Below, piece after piece: positions 9,461 through 18,382 of a stretch of 64,000 bases of DNA (the first letter of the stretch is position 1; each line of letters starts with the position of its first letter). Source of the DNA: Roseiarcus sp963836695. Lineage in GTDB: Bacteria; Pseudomonadota; Alphaproteobacteria; Rhizobiales; Beijerinckiaceae. The notes below the pieces were generated by a model. It worked only from the letters and a program-made list of their open reading frames with translations. It ran no database searches and had not been told where the DNA came from. The stretch covers positions 186,001 through 250,000 of the forward strand of contig CAWIKX010000007.1 in assembly GCA_963836695.1 (NCBI GenBank), in the 5' to 3' direction. A program made the translations under genes and the position numbers.

Positions 9461-10228
9461 TCATCGAAACAGATCCTCGCTTGGGGAACGAACGATGCTT
9501 GCCGCCGTCGATTGAGGCGCGGACCAGCGCAAGCCCCGAATCAGGACAACCGGCGCCCCCTCGTCCGCCTGGCCCATCACGAGCGATGCGGCGGCGGCGA
9601 CTTCGTCCGCAAAACCAACGACGCTGACTTCGAGCGTCCGGCCAAACAAGTCGGGGCGTCCGCGCAGATCGATCAACGCGGGTAGGCCGGCGACGCCGAT
9701 CGCGACGCCCATCGTTCCTTGCCGCCACGGGCGTCCGAAACTATCGTTGATCACCACCGCGAGATCAATCCCGGTCAATGCCTTGAGGTCATTTCGCAGC
9801 GCCTCCGCGCTTGCGTCAGGGTCCTTCGGCAACAAAAGCGCGCGGGTGGCGCCGTCCGTCGGCCCCACGTTCGATTGATCGACCCCGGCGTTCGCCATGA
9901 CGAAGCCGAGTCTGTGCTCGACGATCAGCACGCCGCGGCGCGCCGCCCGCACGACGCGATCCAACTCCGATAAGATCACCTCCACGAGTCGCGCGTCCTT
10001 GTCGGTCTCAGCCGCAAGCGTACGGGCCTTGGCGGAAGGTTCGACCGTCGCAAGGTCGACCATGCGACCTTCGGCCTTCGAGACGATTTTCTGCGCGACG
10101 ACAAGCACGTCCTGAGGCTGCGGCGCGACGTCATTCCGCTTGAGCGCCGAGACGATGAGCCCTGCCAAGTCGTCCCCCGCCTTGATCAAGGGCAGACCCT
10201 TCAGCGCGGTGACCTCGAGAGAGGTCAT
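9461..10228 (-). CDS. cofE: Coenzyme F420-0:L-glutamate ligase CofE
   Basis: GTP-dependent ligase that adds the glutamate tail to F420-0. The 255-residue protein shows the CofE blocks DVLVVAQKIVSKAEGR, the VDQSNVGPTDGA segment and the VINDSFGRPWRQG segment. Unlike actinobacterial FbiB, it has no C-terminal nitroreductase domain, so it should be a ligase only. The start overlaps the fgd-like gene by 4 bases (ATGA), and cofD follows in the same frame after five codons. The genes appear to be one tightly coupled operon. Confidence 0.95.
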   Translation of the reverse strand: MTSLEVTALKGLPLIKAGDDLAGLIVSALKRNDVAPQPQDVLVVAQKIVSKAEGRMVDLATVEPSAKARTLAAETDKDARLVEVILSELDRVVRAARRGVLIVEHRLGFVMANAGVDQSNVGPTDGATRALLLPKDPDASAEALRNDLKALTGIDLAVVINDSFGRPWRQGTMGVAIGVAGLPALIDLRGRPDLFGRTLEVSVVGFADEVAAAASLVMGQADEGAPVVLIRGLRWSAPQSTAASIVRSPSEDLFR

Positions 10229-11256
10229 GCGCTCTTGCGCGTTTCGTCCGGCCTGCCGAAGCGGCGACGGAGCCGAGGCAGAACATGCTCCGCGTAGAGG
10301 CGGATGAAGCGCTCCTGATCGGGACCGGGCGCGTGAAACACGAGATGGTCGAAGCCGAGATCGACGTAATAGCCGATGCGTTCGACATGCTCGTCCGGAT
10401 CCGTCGAGACGATCCAGCGGCTCGCGGCGCGCTCAGCCGAAAGCCCGTCAGCAAGCCGCTCCATCTCTTCCGGACTGTGAACTGAGGTCTTCTCTTCCGG
10501 GGTCAGAGCGAGAACCGCCCAATGGCGCGTGTCCTCCGTCGCCCGTTTCATATCGGTGTCGAACGAGACCTTGACCTCGATCATCCGAGCGTAGTCGGGC
10601 GCGCGCGAGCCGGCTTCGCTTCGCCCCTCCATGACTTTCGGCAAGATCGTTTCGGTGTAGAGCTCGCGCGCCTTGCCGCTCGTGCAGATCAACCCGTCGC
10701 CCATTCGCCCGGCATATTTGGCGATCAGCGCGCCGGCCGCCGCGACATAGATCGGAACCGGCGTCGCGGGCCGATCGTAGATGGTCGCGTCCTTGGTGCG
10801 ATAATATTGGCCTTCGAAGGTCACTTTCTCCTCGGTCCAGAGCTGGCGCATCAGGGTGATCGCCTCACGTAGACGCGCGAACCGTTCCTTGAAATCCGGC
10901 CAGGTCATGCCGGTGGAGGGAACGTCGTTCAGCGACTCCCCGGTGCCGACGCCAAGCACGATCCGATTGGGAAACATGACGCCGAGGGTCGCGAAGGCTT
11001 GTGCGACGACGGCGGGATGATAGCGAAACGTGGGCGTCATGACGCTCGTGCCCATGACAATTCGCGACGTCACCGCCCCAAGGGCGCCGAGCCACGCGAG
11101 CGAAAACGGAGCGTGGCCGCCATGATGCTTCCATGGCTGGAAATGATCGCTGATGAACACCGAGTCGAAACCCGACTGCTCCGCAAGCTTAGAAAACTGC
11201 AGCAATTCTGTCGGTCCGAATTGCTCTGCCGACGCCTTGTATCCTAGCTTGAGCAC
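10225..11256 (-). CDS. fgd: F420-dependent glucose-6-phosphate dehydrogenase-like enzyme
   Basis: Predicted to oxidise glucose 6-phosphate to the lactone while reducing F420. The sequence follows Mycobacterium tuberculosis FGD1 closely (compared from memory): LKLGYKASAEQF at the N-terminus, His38 and Trp42 in SDHFQPW, Glu in GVGTGESLN, Lys in ICTSGK, Lys in LTPEEK and Arg in SRWIVSTDPDE. These match the proton-transfer and phosphate-binding residues known from FGD1. I chose the GTG at 11256 (343 residues), which has GGAG 9 bases upstream and matches the family N-terminus; a GTG at 11322 would add 22 residues that look unlike the family. It is the first gene of the run into cofE, cofD and cofC. 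Confidence 0.85.
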   Translation of the reverse strand: MLKLGYKASAEQFGPTELLQFSKLAEQSGFDSVFISDHFQPWKHHGGHAPFSLAWLGALGAVTSRIVMGTSVMTPTFRYHPAVVAQAFATLGVMFPNRIVLGVGTGESLNDVPSTGMTWPDFKERFARLREAITLMRQLWTEEKVTFEGQYYRTKDATIYDRPATPVPIYVAAAGALIAKYAGRMGDGLICTSGKARELYTETILPKVMEGRSEAGSRAPDYARMIEVKVSFDTDMKRATEDTRHWAVLALTPEEKTSVHSPEEMERLADGLSAERAASRWIVSTDPDEHVERIGYYVDLGFDHLVFHAPGPDQERFIRLYAEHVLPRLRRRFGRPDETRKSA

Positions 11257-11393
11257 AGGGTCGTTCTCCGGGTCATCGGGCCTTGGCAAGCCCGCGGCGG
11301 ATACAATACCGCAGACAGACACCTTTTGGCGACGGTTCGTCCCGGCATAGGACCGGGATGAACAATCACAGGGCCGTGCGTTGGGAGCATGCG

Positions 11394-12290
11394 ATGAAAC
11401 TCGGCGTTACATTGCCCTTGACCGACATCGGCGGCGATCCCGCCACGGTCCGGTTGTTTGCGCAGGCGGCCGAGGCGGCCGGATACGATCATCTCTCAGC
11501 CCCCGATCACGTTCTGGGGGTCAATATCGCCAGCCGACCTCACTGGGGCGCGCGGAACACCTCGGCTGATCTCTTCCATGACCCCTTCGTCCTCTTCGGA
11601 TTTCTCAGCAGTTGCACGACGAGAATTGGCTTCTCGACACAAGTACTCATCCTCCCTCAGCGGCAAACCGTGCTGGTCGCCAAGCAGGCCGCCTCTCTTG
11701 ATGTGCTGAGCGCGGGCCGGTTGCGGCTGGGGATCGGGATCGGCTGGAACGAGGTGGAATTCGTAGGTCTCAACGAGGAGTTTCACAATCGGGGTCGGCG
11801 GTCGGAGGAGCAGGTCCGAGTGATGCAAGCTCTGTGGGCGGAGCCGCACGTGAAATTCGATGGCGAATGGCACCACATCGACGACGCAGGCATCAACCCG
11901 CTGCCGATTCCGCGTCGCATCCCGATCTGGTTCGGGGGGCATCATGATCTAACGTTGCGCCGCCTCGCGAAATGGGGCGACGGATGGATCATGAACGCCT
12001 ACCCTGCAGGCGCGGCGGCGCAAGCGGACTTCGCCAAGCTGCGCGCCTATGCCGAACAGGCGGGTCGCGATCCCGCCAGCATTGGCGTTGACGTCTGGGT
12101 CTCCGTGGGCGACGGGAACGAGGCAAGCTGGCGCGAGGAAGTCGAGTTCTGGAAGAACGCGGGCGTCACTCACCTGACGCTCAACACCACCTTTCAGCGC
12201 AATCACCACCTCCGCATCGCGTCGCGCTCAGTGCAGGCCCATCTGAGCGCGCTTATGCGATACCGCGAAGCGGTCGCGAGCCTCTTGTGA
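11394..12290 (+). CDS. LLM class F420-dependent oxidoreductase
   Basis: Second luciferase-like enzyme of the island, 298 residues. It has the N-terminal MKLGVTLPLTDIGGDP, the YDHLSAPDHV segment, RIGFSTQVLILPQRQ and GRLRLGIGIGWNEVEF, all typical of the TIGR03619-like subgroup of F420-dependent enzymes. I chose the ATG at 11394 because the upstream in-frame residues do not match the family and GGGAG precedes this ATG. It is divergent from fgd and converges with the PPOX-fold gene six bases downstream. Substrate unknown. Confidence 0.87.
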   Translation: MKLGVTLPLTDIGGDPATVRLFAQAAEAAGYDHLSAPDHVLGVNIASRPHWGARNTSADLFHDPFVLFGFLSSCTTRIGFSTQVLILPQRQTVLVAKQAASLDVLSAGRLRLGIGIGWNEVEFVGLNEEFHNRGRRSEEQVRVMQALWAEPHVKFDGEWHHIDDAGINPLPIPRRIPIWFGGHHDLTLRRLAKWGDGWIMNAYPAGAAAQADFAKLRAYAEQAGRDPASIGVDVWVSVGDGNEASWREEVEFWKNAGVTHLTLNTTFQRNHHLRIASRSVQAHLSALMRYREAVASLL

Positions 12291-12296
12291 GAGAGG

Positions 12297-12695
12297 TCAG
12301 CTCATGACCTGCACCTTATCGGGCTCGATCTCGAAAGTTACCCTGACCTGGCCAGGTTGGGCATTGGGATACTTGTCCTTGCCGAGGTATTTCTTCGCGA
12401 GGGAATCGATATGCGCGTCCGCGCCCTCTTCGGTCACATGCCCGACCCGACCGCGGATCTGGATATAGCGATAGGGATTGTCGGGATCGAGAATCGAAAG
12501 CGCCACTTGCGCGCCTTCCTGCATATTCCGTGTCTTTACCCGACCTTTAGCTGAATTGACGCGGATCTTCCCGCCCGTATAGTCGAACCACACGGGGGTC
12601 ACTTGCGGCGTCCCGTCCGGCATTATGGTCGCCAGGTTAGCAAAGGCCTTTTTCTGCTGGAGTATGTCCAGATATTCCGCAGGTATCTCCGCCAT
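12297..12695 (-). CDS. PPOX class F420-dependent oxidoreductase
   Basis: Small (132 residues) split beta-barrel flavin/deazaflavin protein of the pyridoxamine-phosphate oxidase fold. The TIMPDGTPQVTPVWFDY strand pair, VNSAKGRVKTRNM and the YIQIRGRV strand are typical of the Rv1155-like group that binds F420. It lies in the F420 island, converging with a luciferase-like enzyme. It probably reduces an unsaturated substrate or protects against oxidants, but the substrate cannot be told. Confidence 0.88.
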   Translation of the reverse strand: MAEIPAEYLDILQQKKAFANLATIMPDGTPQVTPVWFDYTGGKIRVNSAKGRVKTRNMQEGAQVALSILDPDNPYRYIQIRGRVGHVTEEGADAHIDSLAKKYLGKDKYPNAQPGQVRVTFEIEPDKVQVMS

Positions 12696-12922
12696 CGCTG
12701 ACTCCTTATCGCATGGGCTTGTCGCGTCGCGTTCGGATGGAACGCAGCTTCGCCGGTGATCGGCACGTTAATCGTCGCGCTCCGACATGGCAACGAGCGG
12801 TTAGGTCTCCCGAACAAAGTGCGGCCAACCGAGTTGGCTTCTCGCCGCTCGCGGCGCGCTCCGCCACGTTGGCCAAACCGACGCCCGGCGCTATGCTCTC
12901 ACAGTTTTGAAGGAGGACAAGG

Positions 12923-13387
12923 ATGATGACTGAAGCGAAACTCGCTCCGAACATGCCCGAATGGATGGTCAAGCATGCCAACCTCTATCTCGCCAGCGGC
13001 GGGAAGGAAGGGCACATGCACAAGGTCGATGTGCCAGGACGGGGCGAGATCACGGCGCCTGCGCTGCTCTTGACCACCACCGGCCGGAAGTCCGGCGACA
13101 AATTCATATTCCCGCTGTTTTATGGAACAGACAAGGACAGTTACATTATCGTCGCCTCGAAGGGCGGCGCGCCCGAGCACCCTGGTTGGTACCGCAATAT
13201 CCTGGCCAACCCGGAAGTAGAGGTGCAAGTCGGGACCAAGAAGCTGAAGGCGCGGGCCAGGACAGCGACGGGCGAGGAACGCGGCCGACTTTGGAAAAAG
13301 GCGCTCGAATTCTGGCCGCCGTATGCCGACTACGCGCTCAAGACCGAACGCGAGATCCCGGTGGTCGTGCTGGACCCTATTCACTGA
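12923..13387 (+). CDS. Deazaflavin (F420)-dependent nitroreductase, Ddn family
   Basis: 154-residue split-barrel enzyme of the Ddn/FDOR-A group that transfers hydride from reduced F420. The segments LLLTTTGRKSG and HPGWYRNILANPEVEV are the family signature. AAGGAGG lies about 8 bases before the start; an in-frame ATG three bases later is also possible. It is divergent from the PPOX-fold gene. In mycobacteria members reduce quinones and nitroimidazoles; the substrate here is unknown. Confidence 0.9.
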   Translation: MMTEAKLAPNMPEWMVKHANLYLASGGKEGHMHKVDVPGRGEITAPALLLTTTGRKSGDKFIFPLFYGTDKDSYIIVASKGGAPEHPGWYRNILANPEVEVQVGTKKLKARARTATGEERGRLWKKALEFWPPYADYALKTEREIPVVVLDPIH

Positions 13388-13939
13388 CCAGCGGGACTGG
13401 CGCCTTAGCGCTCGGCCGGACGGACGAGCATATTGCGACTTTACTGATTGGACGAGCGCAAGCCCCACTCGATCGGCTCGCGCGCTTCGCTCGCCCTGTC
13501 GGCCTCCGCCCGCGCCCCATAGAGGACAAGGATCAACCGGCGCCGGCCTTGAACGGCTGCGCCAACCAGGCCGAAGCCGCCGCGCCAGATGGCTTGTTCT
13601 CAAGCCATCCGCGCCGATGTTCATGCCTAATAGAGGATTCGCTTCGCCTGCCGGACGTTGTTCCAGGCCAACTCGGCTTCGCCGAAGTCATGGTAAAACC
13701 GAGGGTGCGTGCTGATCACATAGGCCGTCCGGGGACGCCATCTCGCGCGCGGTCACCCTTTGCCTTGGACTTCCGTTTCCTCAGCCCACCCGCCGGGACC
13801 ATTGATTTTCCGCGTTGGCCAAGGCATTGACCGCGCCGATCAATAAGGGCGACCTCGAATCATCGGCGAGATCCCGCTCTTTCGCTTTCGGTGCGCCGCC
13901 TTATATCCAGCCGTCTGAGTCGAGCGAAAGGAAGTGATT
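13388..13939. other. Intergenic region without a convincing gene
   Basis: About 550 bases hold no open frame with a start signal or family match. A minus-strand frame of about 38 codons ending near 13627 has plausible coding texture (TAYVISTHPRFYHDFGEAEL), but a TGA lies just before it and no good start is present, so at most it is a gene relic. Confidence 0.5.
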
Positions 13940-14344
13940 ATGGTTCGGTTCGTTCGGCTCTTTGCCGCCACTGCGCTGGCGGCCGGCATAGCGGCGTCCG
14001 CGAGCGCAGCGAGCGCCCAGACGGGGCCGCCGGAGGAGGGCGCCGTTCAGACGACAGGGCCTCTGGGCACCGCGCCCCAGAAGGCGAAGACCCGGCAGAC
14101 GGCGATCAAGAAGCGCGCCAAGCGTCCGGCGCCGACCGGCCGGCAGATCACGGTGCATGCCCGGCCGTCCTGGCTAACCGCGGGCACCCAGGCCCCCGTA
14201 GGCACGGTCGGCAACGGCTACGTCTACAGCACGTTCAACCAGCCGACGCCGATCGAGGGCACCTTCCAGGGCATGCGCGGCCGGGAGCGAATCACCGATC
14301 AGTTCGGCAACTCTGGGCCAGGCCTGACCCTGTTCAGGTTCTGA
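13940..14344 (+). CDS. Small secreted or periplasmic protein of unknown function
   Basis: 134 residues with a clear Sec signal peptide: basic MVRFVRLF start, hydrophobic run rich in Ala, and a likely cleavage after ASAASAQ near residue 27. The mature part has a Lys/Arg- and Thr-rich stretch, then a Gly- and Asn-containing tail ending GNSGPGLTLFRF. No family recognised. AAAGGAAG lies just upstream of the ATG at 13940; an in-frame GTG 6 bases earlier is possible. It stands alone, converging with a methyltransferase gene. Confidence 0.7.
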   Translation: MVRFVRLFAATALAAGIAASASAASAQTGPPEEGAVQTTGPLGTAPQKAKTRQTAIKKRAKRPAPTGRQITVHARPSWLTAGTQAPVGTVGNGYVYSTFNQPTPIEGTFQGMRGRERITDQFGNSGPGLTLFRF

Positions 14345-14383
14345 GCTTGCAAATCCCAGCGATCGAGTCGGGCGACCACGCTT

Positions 14384-15205
14384 TCAAGACCTAGGGCGAA
14401 CCGCGGAGACGACATAGGCTCGCGTCCGACCATCAATGGCGTTGGCGCCAAATCGGCGCGTCAGCGCTTCAGCGGCGCGCTGCGTCGCCTCCTCCAACCG
14501 GGAGGCGTCGCGCGTCTCGATTTCATGCCGCAACGGGGTCCCTTGACAGTAGGCAATTGCCACATCGAGAGGTGAGCGCGCCGTGCTTCTCGCGCTCACC
14601 GCGTCAAGGGTCGCTTGGGGAAAGCCAGCCGCTTTCAAGTCACCGAGAATCTGCTTTTCGTCGTAATGACCGTGAGGGGTGCGCGCGAGGAACTGCGGCG
14701 GATCTTCGGGGAAGACCGTCGCCAGCGCTTCGGTGACAACCTCGGCAAAGTCATTTTCCGAAATCTTGTCCCAAACACTGAAGAAGAACCGGCCGTCCGG
14801 CCTGAGCGTCCTGCGCGCCTCCGCATACCCGCGGACCTTGTCAGGAAGAAACATCATCCCGAACTGACAAACGACAACGTCGAAACTTTCATCCGCGAAT
14901 GGGAGCGATTGCGCGTCGGCCTGCCTCCACTCAATGCGGTTATCGTCGCCGACAAGGGCTTTGGCGTGATCGAGCATCGGTTCATTGAGATCGGTGGCCA
15001 CAATATGCGCGCTCGGAGGCAAGCGGGACGCGAGCGCGCGAGTCAAAATCCCGGTGCCTGCGGCGATCTCCAGTATCTTACTGGGGCCGATTTTGACCAC
15101 CCGCTCGGCGAGGTCTTTAGCGTAGAGTTCGAACAGGAGCGGAACCAAAAGCCGCTCGTAGATTTCGGGGATCGACCCCCCAAAGAGTTTATCGGTGGCG
15201 GACAT
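14384..15205 (-). CDS. Class I SAM-dependent methyltransferase (UbiE-like)
   Basis: 273-residue Rossmann-fold methyltransferase. Motif I is ILEIAAGTGILTRAL, motif II ends at ATDLNEPMLDHA, and the post-I motif gives QADAQSLPFADESFDVVVCQFG. The start at 15205 (MSATDKLFGGSIPEIYERLL) matches the family N-terminus and has AAGGG upstream; the frame extends a few residues further without support. It is next to a Uma2 gene on the same strand, but with no sign of shared function. Substrate unknown. Confidence 0.85.
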   Translation of the reverse strand: MSATDKLFGGSIPEIYERLLVPLLFELYAKDLAERVVKIGPSKILEIAAGTGILTRALASRLPPSAHIVATDLNEPMLDHAKALVGDDNRIEWRQADAQSLPFADESFDVVVCQFGMMFLPDKVRGYAEARRTLRPDGRFFFSVWDKISENDFAEVVTEALATVFPEDPPQFLARTPHGHYDEKQILGDLKAAGFPQATLDAVSARSTARSPLDVAIAYCQGTPLRHEIETRDASRLEEATQRAAEALTRRFGANAIDGRTRAYVVSAVRPRS

Positions 15206-15265
15206 TTTCGCTGCCCTTTGAGAGCCCAAAGCTCAATATCTGCCGCCCGCCGACTTCCGGCCCGA

Positions 15266-15817
15266 TCAAGCTGGCGGGAACAACGCCTCGACCGCAACCT
15301 CGAACCCAGGCGGATCGAGCCGCGCGGCGCCGTCGGTCAGAACGCGCGTCTCGATCGCATCGCCTGATCCACGCTTGTGGTGAATGACAACGCGCCGCTC
15401 GGGATCGAGAATTAGATAGTGTTGCACGCTCGGAAGCGAGAAATAGCCGCTGAGCTTGCGGCCATGATCGATCGCGGCGGTGCTGGGAGACAGGACTTCG
15501 ACCACAACAATGGGATTGTCGACTTCGATGGCGTCCGCGGGAGCGCGAGGTCCGCAAACGACCGACGCGTCCGGTTCGTACGTCGCCCGCGCGTCGATCC
15601 GGATGGCCATGCCGTCTGTAAAAACCTCACACGGCAGGCCCGCTGCCGCCACGGCAGCGTCTAGAACCTTTGCTGCGCTAAACTTGGTGCGAATGTGGGC
15701 CGCCCGCTCCGGCGCCATCATCACCGGAACGCCGTCATGCAGCTCCCAACGCCCTTCCTGGCCCTCGGCCCAGGGCAGGAACTCGTCGACCGTCATCAGC
15801 TTGAGAGCGGTGGACAT
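15266..15817 (-). CDS. Uma2 family endonuclease (DUF820)
   Basis: 183-residue PD-(D/E)XK-fold protein. The N-terminal LMTVDEFLPWAEGQEGRWEL block and the core YEPDASVV, VVEVLSPST and GRKLSGYF supply the Asp, Glu and Lys of the nuclease site. Uma2 proteins are abundant in cyanobacteria and occur in rhizobia; their biological role is poorly known, and many may be selfish or defence-linked. No partner gene is adjacent. Confidence 0.88.
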   Translation of the reverse strand: MSTALKLMTVDEFLPWAEGQEGRWELHDGVPVMMAPERAAHIRTKFSAAKVLDAAVAAAGLPCEVFTDGMAIRIDARATYEPDASVVCGPRAPADAIEVDNPIVVVEVLSPSTAAIDHGRKLSGYFSLPSVQHYLILDPERRVVIHHKRGSGDAIETRVLTDGAARLDPPGFEVAVEALFPPA

Positions 15818-15893
15818 CCGGGCTTCTCGCGAGCCTCCCGCGCACGCGGGACGAGAGCCAGCATAGGCCCCCGTCTCGCCTCGTCCAAGCCCC

Positions 15894-17390
15894 TCAGTTC
15901 ATTGTCGGGATCGAGAACTGCGCTCCGTCCTTGATGCCGGACGGCCAGCGGGCGGTCACGGTCTTGGTGCGGGTATAGAAGCGGATCGAGTCCGGCCCAT
16001 GCTGGTTCAAGTCGCCGAAGCCCGAGCGCTTCCAGCCGCCAAAGGTGTGGTAGGCGAGCGGCACCGGAATCGGGAAATTGACCCCGACCATGCCGACCTT
16101 GACCTTGGACGCGAAGTCGCGCGCCGCGTCACCGTCGCGGGTGAAGATGGCGACGCCGTTGCCGTATTCGTGGTCGTTGCACAACCCGAGCGCCTCGCCA
16201 TAGTCATGCGCGCGCACAACCGACAGGACGGGGCCGAAGATCTCCTCCTTGTAGATGCGCATGTCCTTGGTCACGTTGTCGAACAGGCAGCCGCCCATAT
16301 AGAAGCCGTTCTCGTAGCCTTGCATCCTGAAGTCGCGGCCGTCGACGACGAGCTTCGCGCCCTCCTTCACGCCGATGTCCACATAGTCGCGCACCTTCTC
16401 GAGCGCCGCCTTGGTCACCAGCGGACCGTAGTCCGCGCCGGTGTCGGTCGACGGTCCGATTTTCAGGGATTCAACGCGCGGAATTAGGCGGCGGATGAGA
16501 TCGTCGGCGGTCTTCTGCCCGACCGGAACCGCGACGGAAATGGCCATGCAGCGCTCGCCCGCCGAACCATAACCCGCGCCGATCAGCGCATCGACCGTCT
16601 GGTCCATGTCCGCGTCCGGCATCACCACCATATGGTTCTTGGCGCCGCCGAAGCACTGGACGCGCTTTCCGGTCGCCGTGCCGCGCGTATAGATGTATTC
16701 GGCGATCGGGGTCGAGCCGACGAAGCCGATCGCCTGAATGTCGGGATCGTCGAGGATGGCGTCGACTGCTTCCTTGTCGCCGTTGACGACATTGAGGATG
16801 CCCGGGGGCCCGCCAGCCTCGACGAACAGTTCGCCGAGCCTGAGCGGCACGCCGGGGTCGCGCTCGGAAGGCTTCAGGATGAAGGCGTTGCCGCACGCAA
16901 TCGCCGGCCCGAGCTTCCATAAGGGGATCATCGCGGGAAAATTGAACGGCGTGATGCCGGCGACGACGCCGAGCGGCTGGCGCATCGAATAGAGGTCGAT
17001 GCCGGGGCCGGCGTTGTCGCTATATTCGCCCTTCATGAGATGCGGAATGCCGAGCGCGAATTCCACTACTTCGACGCCACGCTGAATGTCGCCCCTGGCG
17101 TCGGCGATCGTCTTCCCGTGCTCGCGCGACAGGATGTCGGCGAGTTCGTCGTTGTTCTTGGCGATGAGTTCGATGAACTTCATCAATACGCGGGCGCGGC
17201 GCTGCGGGTTCACCGCGGCCCAAGCCGGCTGTGCGGCTTTGGCGTTCTCGACCGCCGCGCGGAGTTCAGCCTTGGAAGCGAGCGCGACATGCGCGCGCAC
17301 GGCGCCGTCCATCGGCTGAAAAACGTCGGCGGTTCGTCCCGACTTGCCGGCGACGGTCTTGCCGCCGATGAAATGGCCGTATTCGATCAT
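15894..17390 (-). CDS. mmsA: CoA-acylating methylmalonate-semialdehyde dehydrogenase
   Basis: Aldehyde dehydrogenase superfamily enzyme that converts methylmalonate or malonate semialdehyde plus CoA and NAD+ to propionyl- or acetyl-CoA in valine, inositol and beta-alanine breakdown. The 498 residues are of usual size. Seen: the N-terminal GHFIGGKTVAG, the PFNFPAMIPLW block, the NAD-binding GFVGSTPIAEYIY and the catalytic Cys in SAGERCMAISVAVPVG. The gene stands alone, divergent from a methyltransferase, with no valine-pathway neighbours here. Confidence 0.95.
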   Translation of the reverse strand: MIEYGHFIGGKTVAGKSGRTADVFQPMDGAVRAHVALASKAELRAAVENAKAAQPAWAAVNPQRRARVLMKFIELIAKNNDELADILSREHGKTIADARGDIQRGVEVVEFALGIPHLMKGEYSDNAGPGIDLYSMRQPLGVVAGITPFNFPAMIPLWKLGPAIACGNAFILKPSERDPGVPLRLGELFVEAGGPPGILNVVNGDKEAVDAILDDPDIQAIGFVGSTPIAEYIYTRGTATGKRVQCFGGAKNHMVVMPDADMDQTVDALIGAGYGSAGERCMAISVAVPVGQKTADDLIRRLIPRVESLKIGPSTDTGADYGPLVTKAALEKVRDYVDIGVKEGAKLVVDGRDFRMQGYENGFYMGGCLFDNVTKDMRIYKEEIFGPVLSVVRAHDYGEALGLCNDHEYGNGVAIFTRDGDAARDFASKVKVGMVGVNFPIPVPLAYHTFGGWKRSGFGDLNQHGPDSIRFYTRTKTVTARWPSGIKDGAQFSIPTMN

Positions 17391-17560
17391 CGCTCCACTC
17401 CTGATGCCTTTGCTCGTGTGGCTTTATGCGCCACGATTTTGCGCACAGCAATTCGAGAGATCGCGCATCGGCTGTGCGAAAATGCGCTAAGTCTCGCAGT
17501 ATCGACCGGGCCGCCCGAACTTCACTAGGCTAGCCCAGATGCCGCCGAGGGGATGTTTCC

Positions 17561-18361
17561 ATGCCGTCAACCTTCACTGTTCAAAGCGCGAGCGCTTACG
17601 AGCAGCTCATGGGTCGCTGGAGCAAAATGCTGGCCGTCCCATTCCTTGAATTTGCTGAGGTAAACGAAGGGGAAAGGATTCTCGACGTCGGCTGCGGCAC
17701 CGGCAGCCTGACCTTCGCGCTCGCCGAGATGACCGAACTCCGCGAGATCGTCGCAATCGACTATTCGCCCCTGTTCGTCAAGGAGGCGGCCCGGCGCAAC
17801 GCCGACCCGAGGATCACGATCCGCCAGGCGGACGCCTGCGATCTTCCCTTCGAGGACGGCGCGTTCGACCGCGCGCTGTCGCTGCTGGTGCTGCATTTCG
17901 TGCCCGAAGCCGGGAAGGCGGTCAGCGAGATGCGCCGCGTCGTACGGCCGGGTGGAACGGTTGCGGCGGCGGTCTGGGACCATCTCGGCGGCATGCCAGC
18001 GATGCGCATGATGGTGGACACCGTCGCGGCGCTCGGCGAGAGCGGGCGCGCGTTCCGCAACCGCTATTGCTTCCAGCCGATGATGCAGCCAGGCGAAATG
18101 AAGCAGACTCTCGTCGACCAGGGCCTCCAGGACGTCACGGAAGCGCAGTTGATGATCCGCATGGCGTATCGGGATTTCGAAGACTATTGGGCGCCTATTG
18201 CGGAGGGCGAAGGTCCGCTCGGTAAATATGTCGCAGCCCTCGAATCGGAGGAGCGGACGCGTACGGAAACTGCCGTTCGCAGCGCCTATGAGGCGGGCCG
18301 GCCCGATGGCGCGCGGTCCTTCGCGAGTGTCGCGTGGGCCTGCCGCGGCGTCGCGCCCTAA
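17561..18361 (+). CDS. Class I SAM-dependent methyltransferase
   Basis: 266-residue methyltransferase. Motif I is ILDVGCGTGSLTFALAE, followed by AIDYSPLFV, the acidic ADACDLPFEDGAFD and the VVRPGGTVAAAVWD strand. The C-terminal part is the usual UbiE-like cap. The ATG at 17561 is preceded by GAGGGG. A broken lysR gene follows 21 bases after the stop and may have been its co-transcribed neighbour. Substrate unknown. Confidence 0.85.
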   Translation: MPSTFTVQSASAYEQLMGRWSKMLAVPFLEFAEVNEGERILDVGCGTGSLTFALAEMTELREIVAIDYSPLFVKEAARRNADPRITIRQADACDLPFEDGAFDRALSLLVLHFVPEAGKAVSEMRRVVRPGGTVAAAVWDHLGGMPAMRMMVDTVAALGESGRAFRNRYCFQPMMQPGEMKQTLVDQGLQDVTEAQLMIRMAYRDFEDYWAPIAEGEGPLGKYVAALESEERTRTETAVRSAYEAGRPDGARSFASVAWACRGVAP

Positions 18362-18382
18362 CGGAAGGTTGGAGACGTCGAA

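Noticed and set aside
13627..13720. Short minus-strand frame with protein-like texture after the F420 island
   Set aside because: A stop lies just upstream and there is no usable start or family match, so it does not meet the standard for a gene.
15266..15817. Uma2 gene as part of a defence island
   Set aside because: The neighbours are a methyltransferase and mmsA, with no restriction, toxin or phage-related gene, so there is no support for a defence system.
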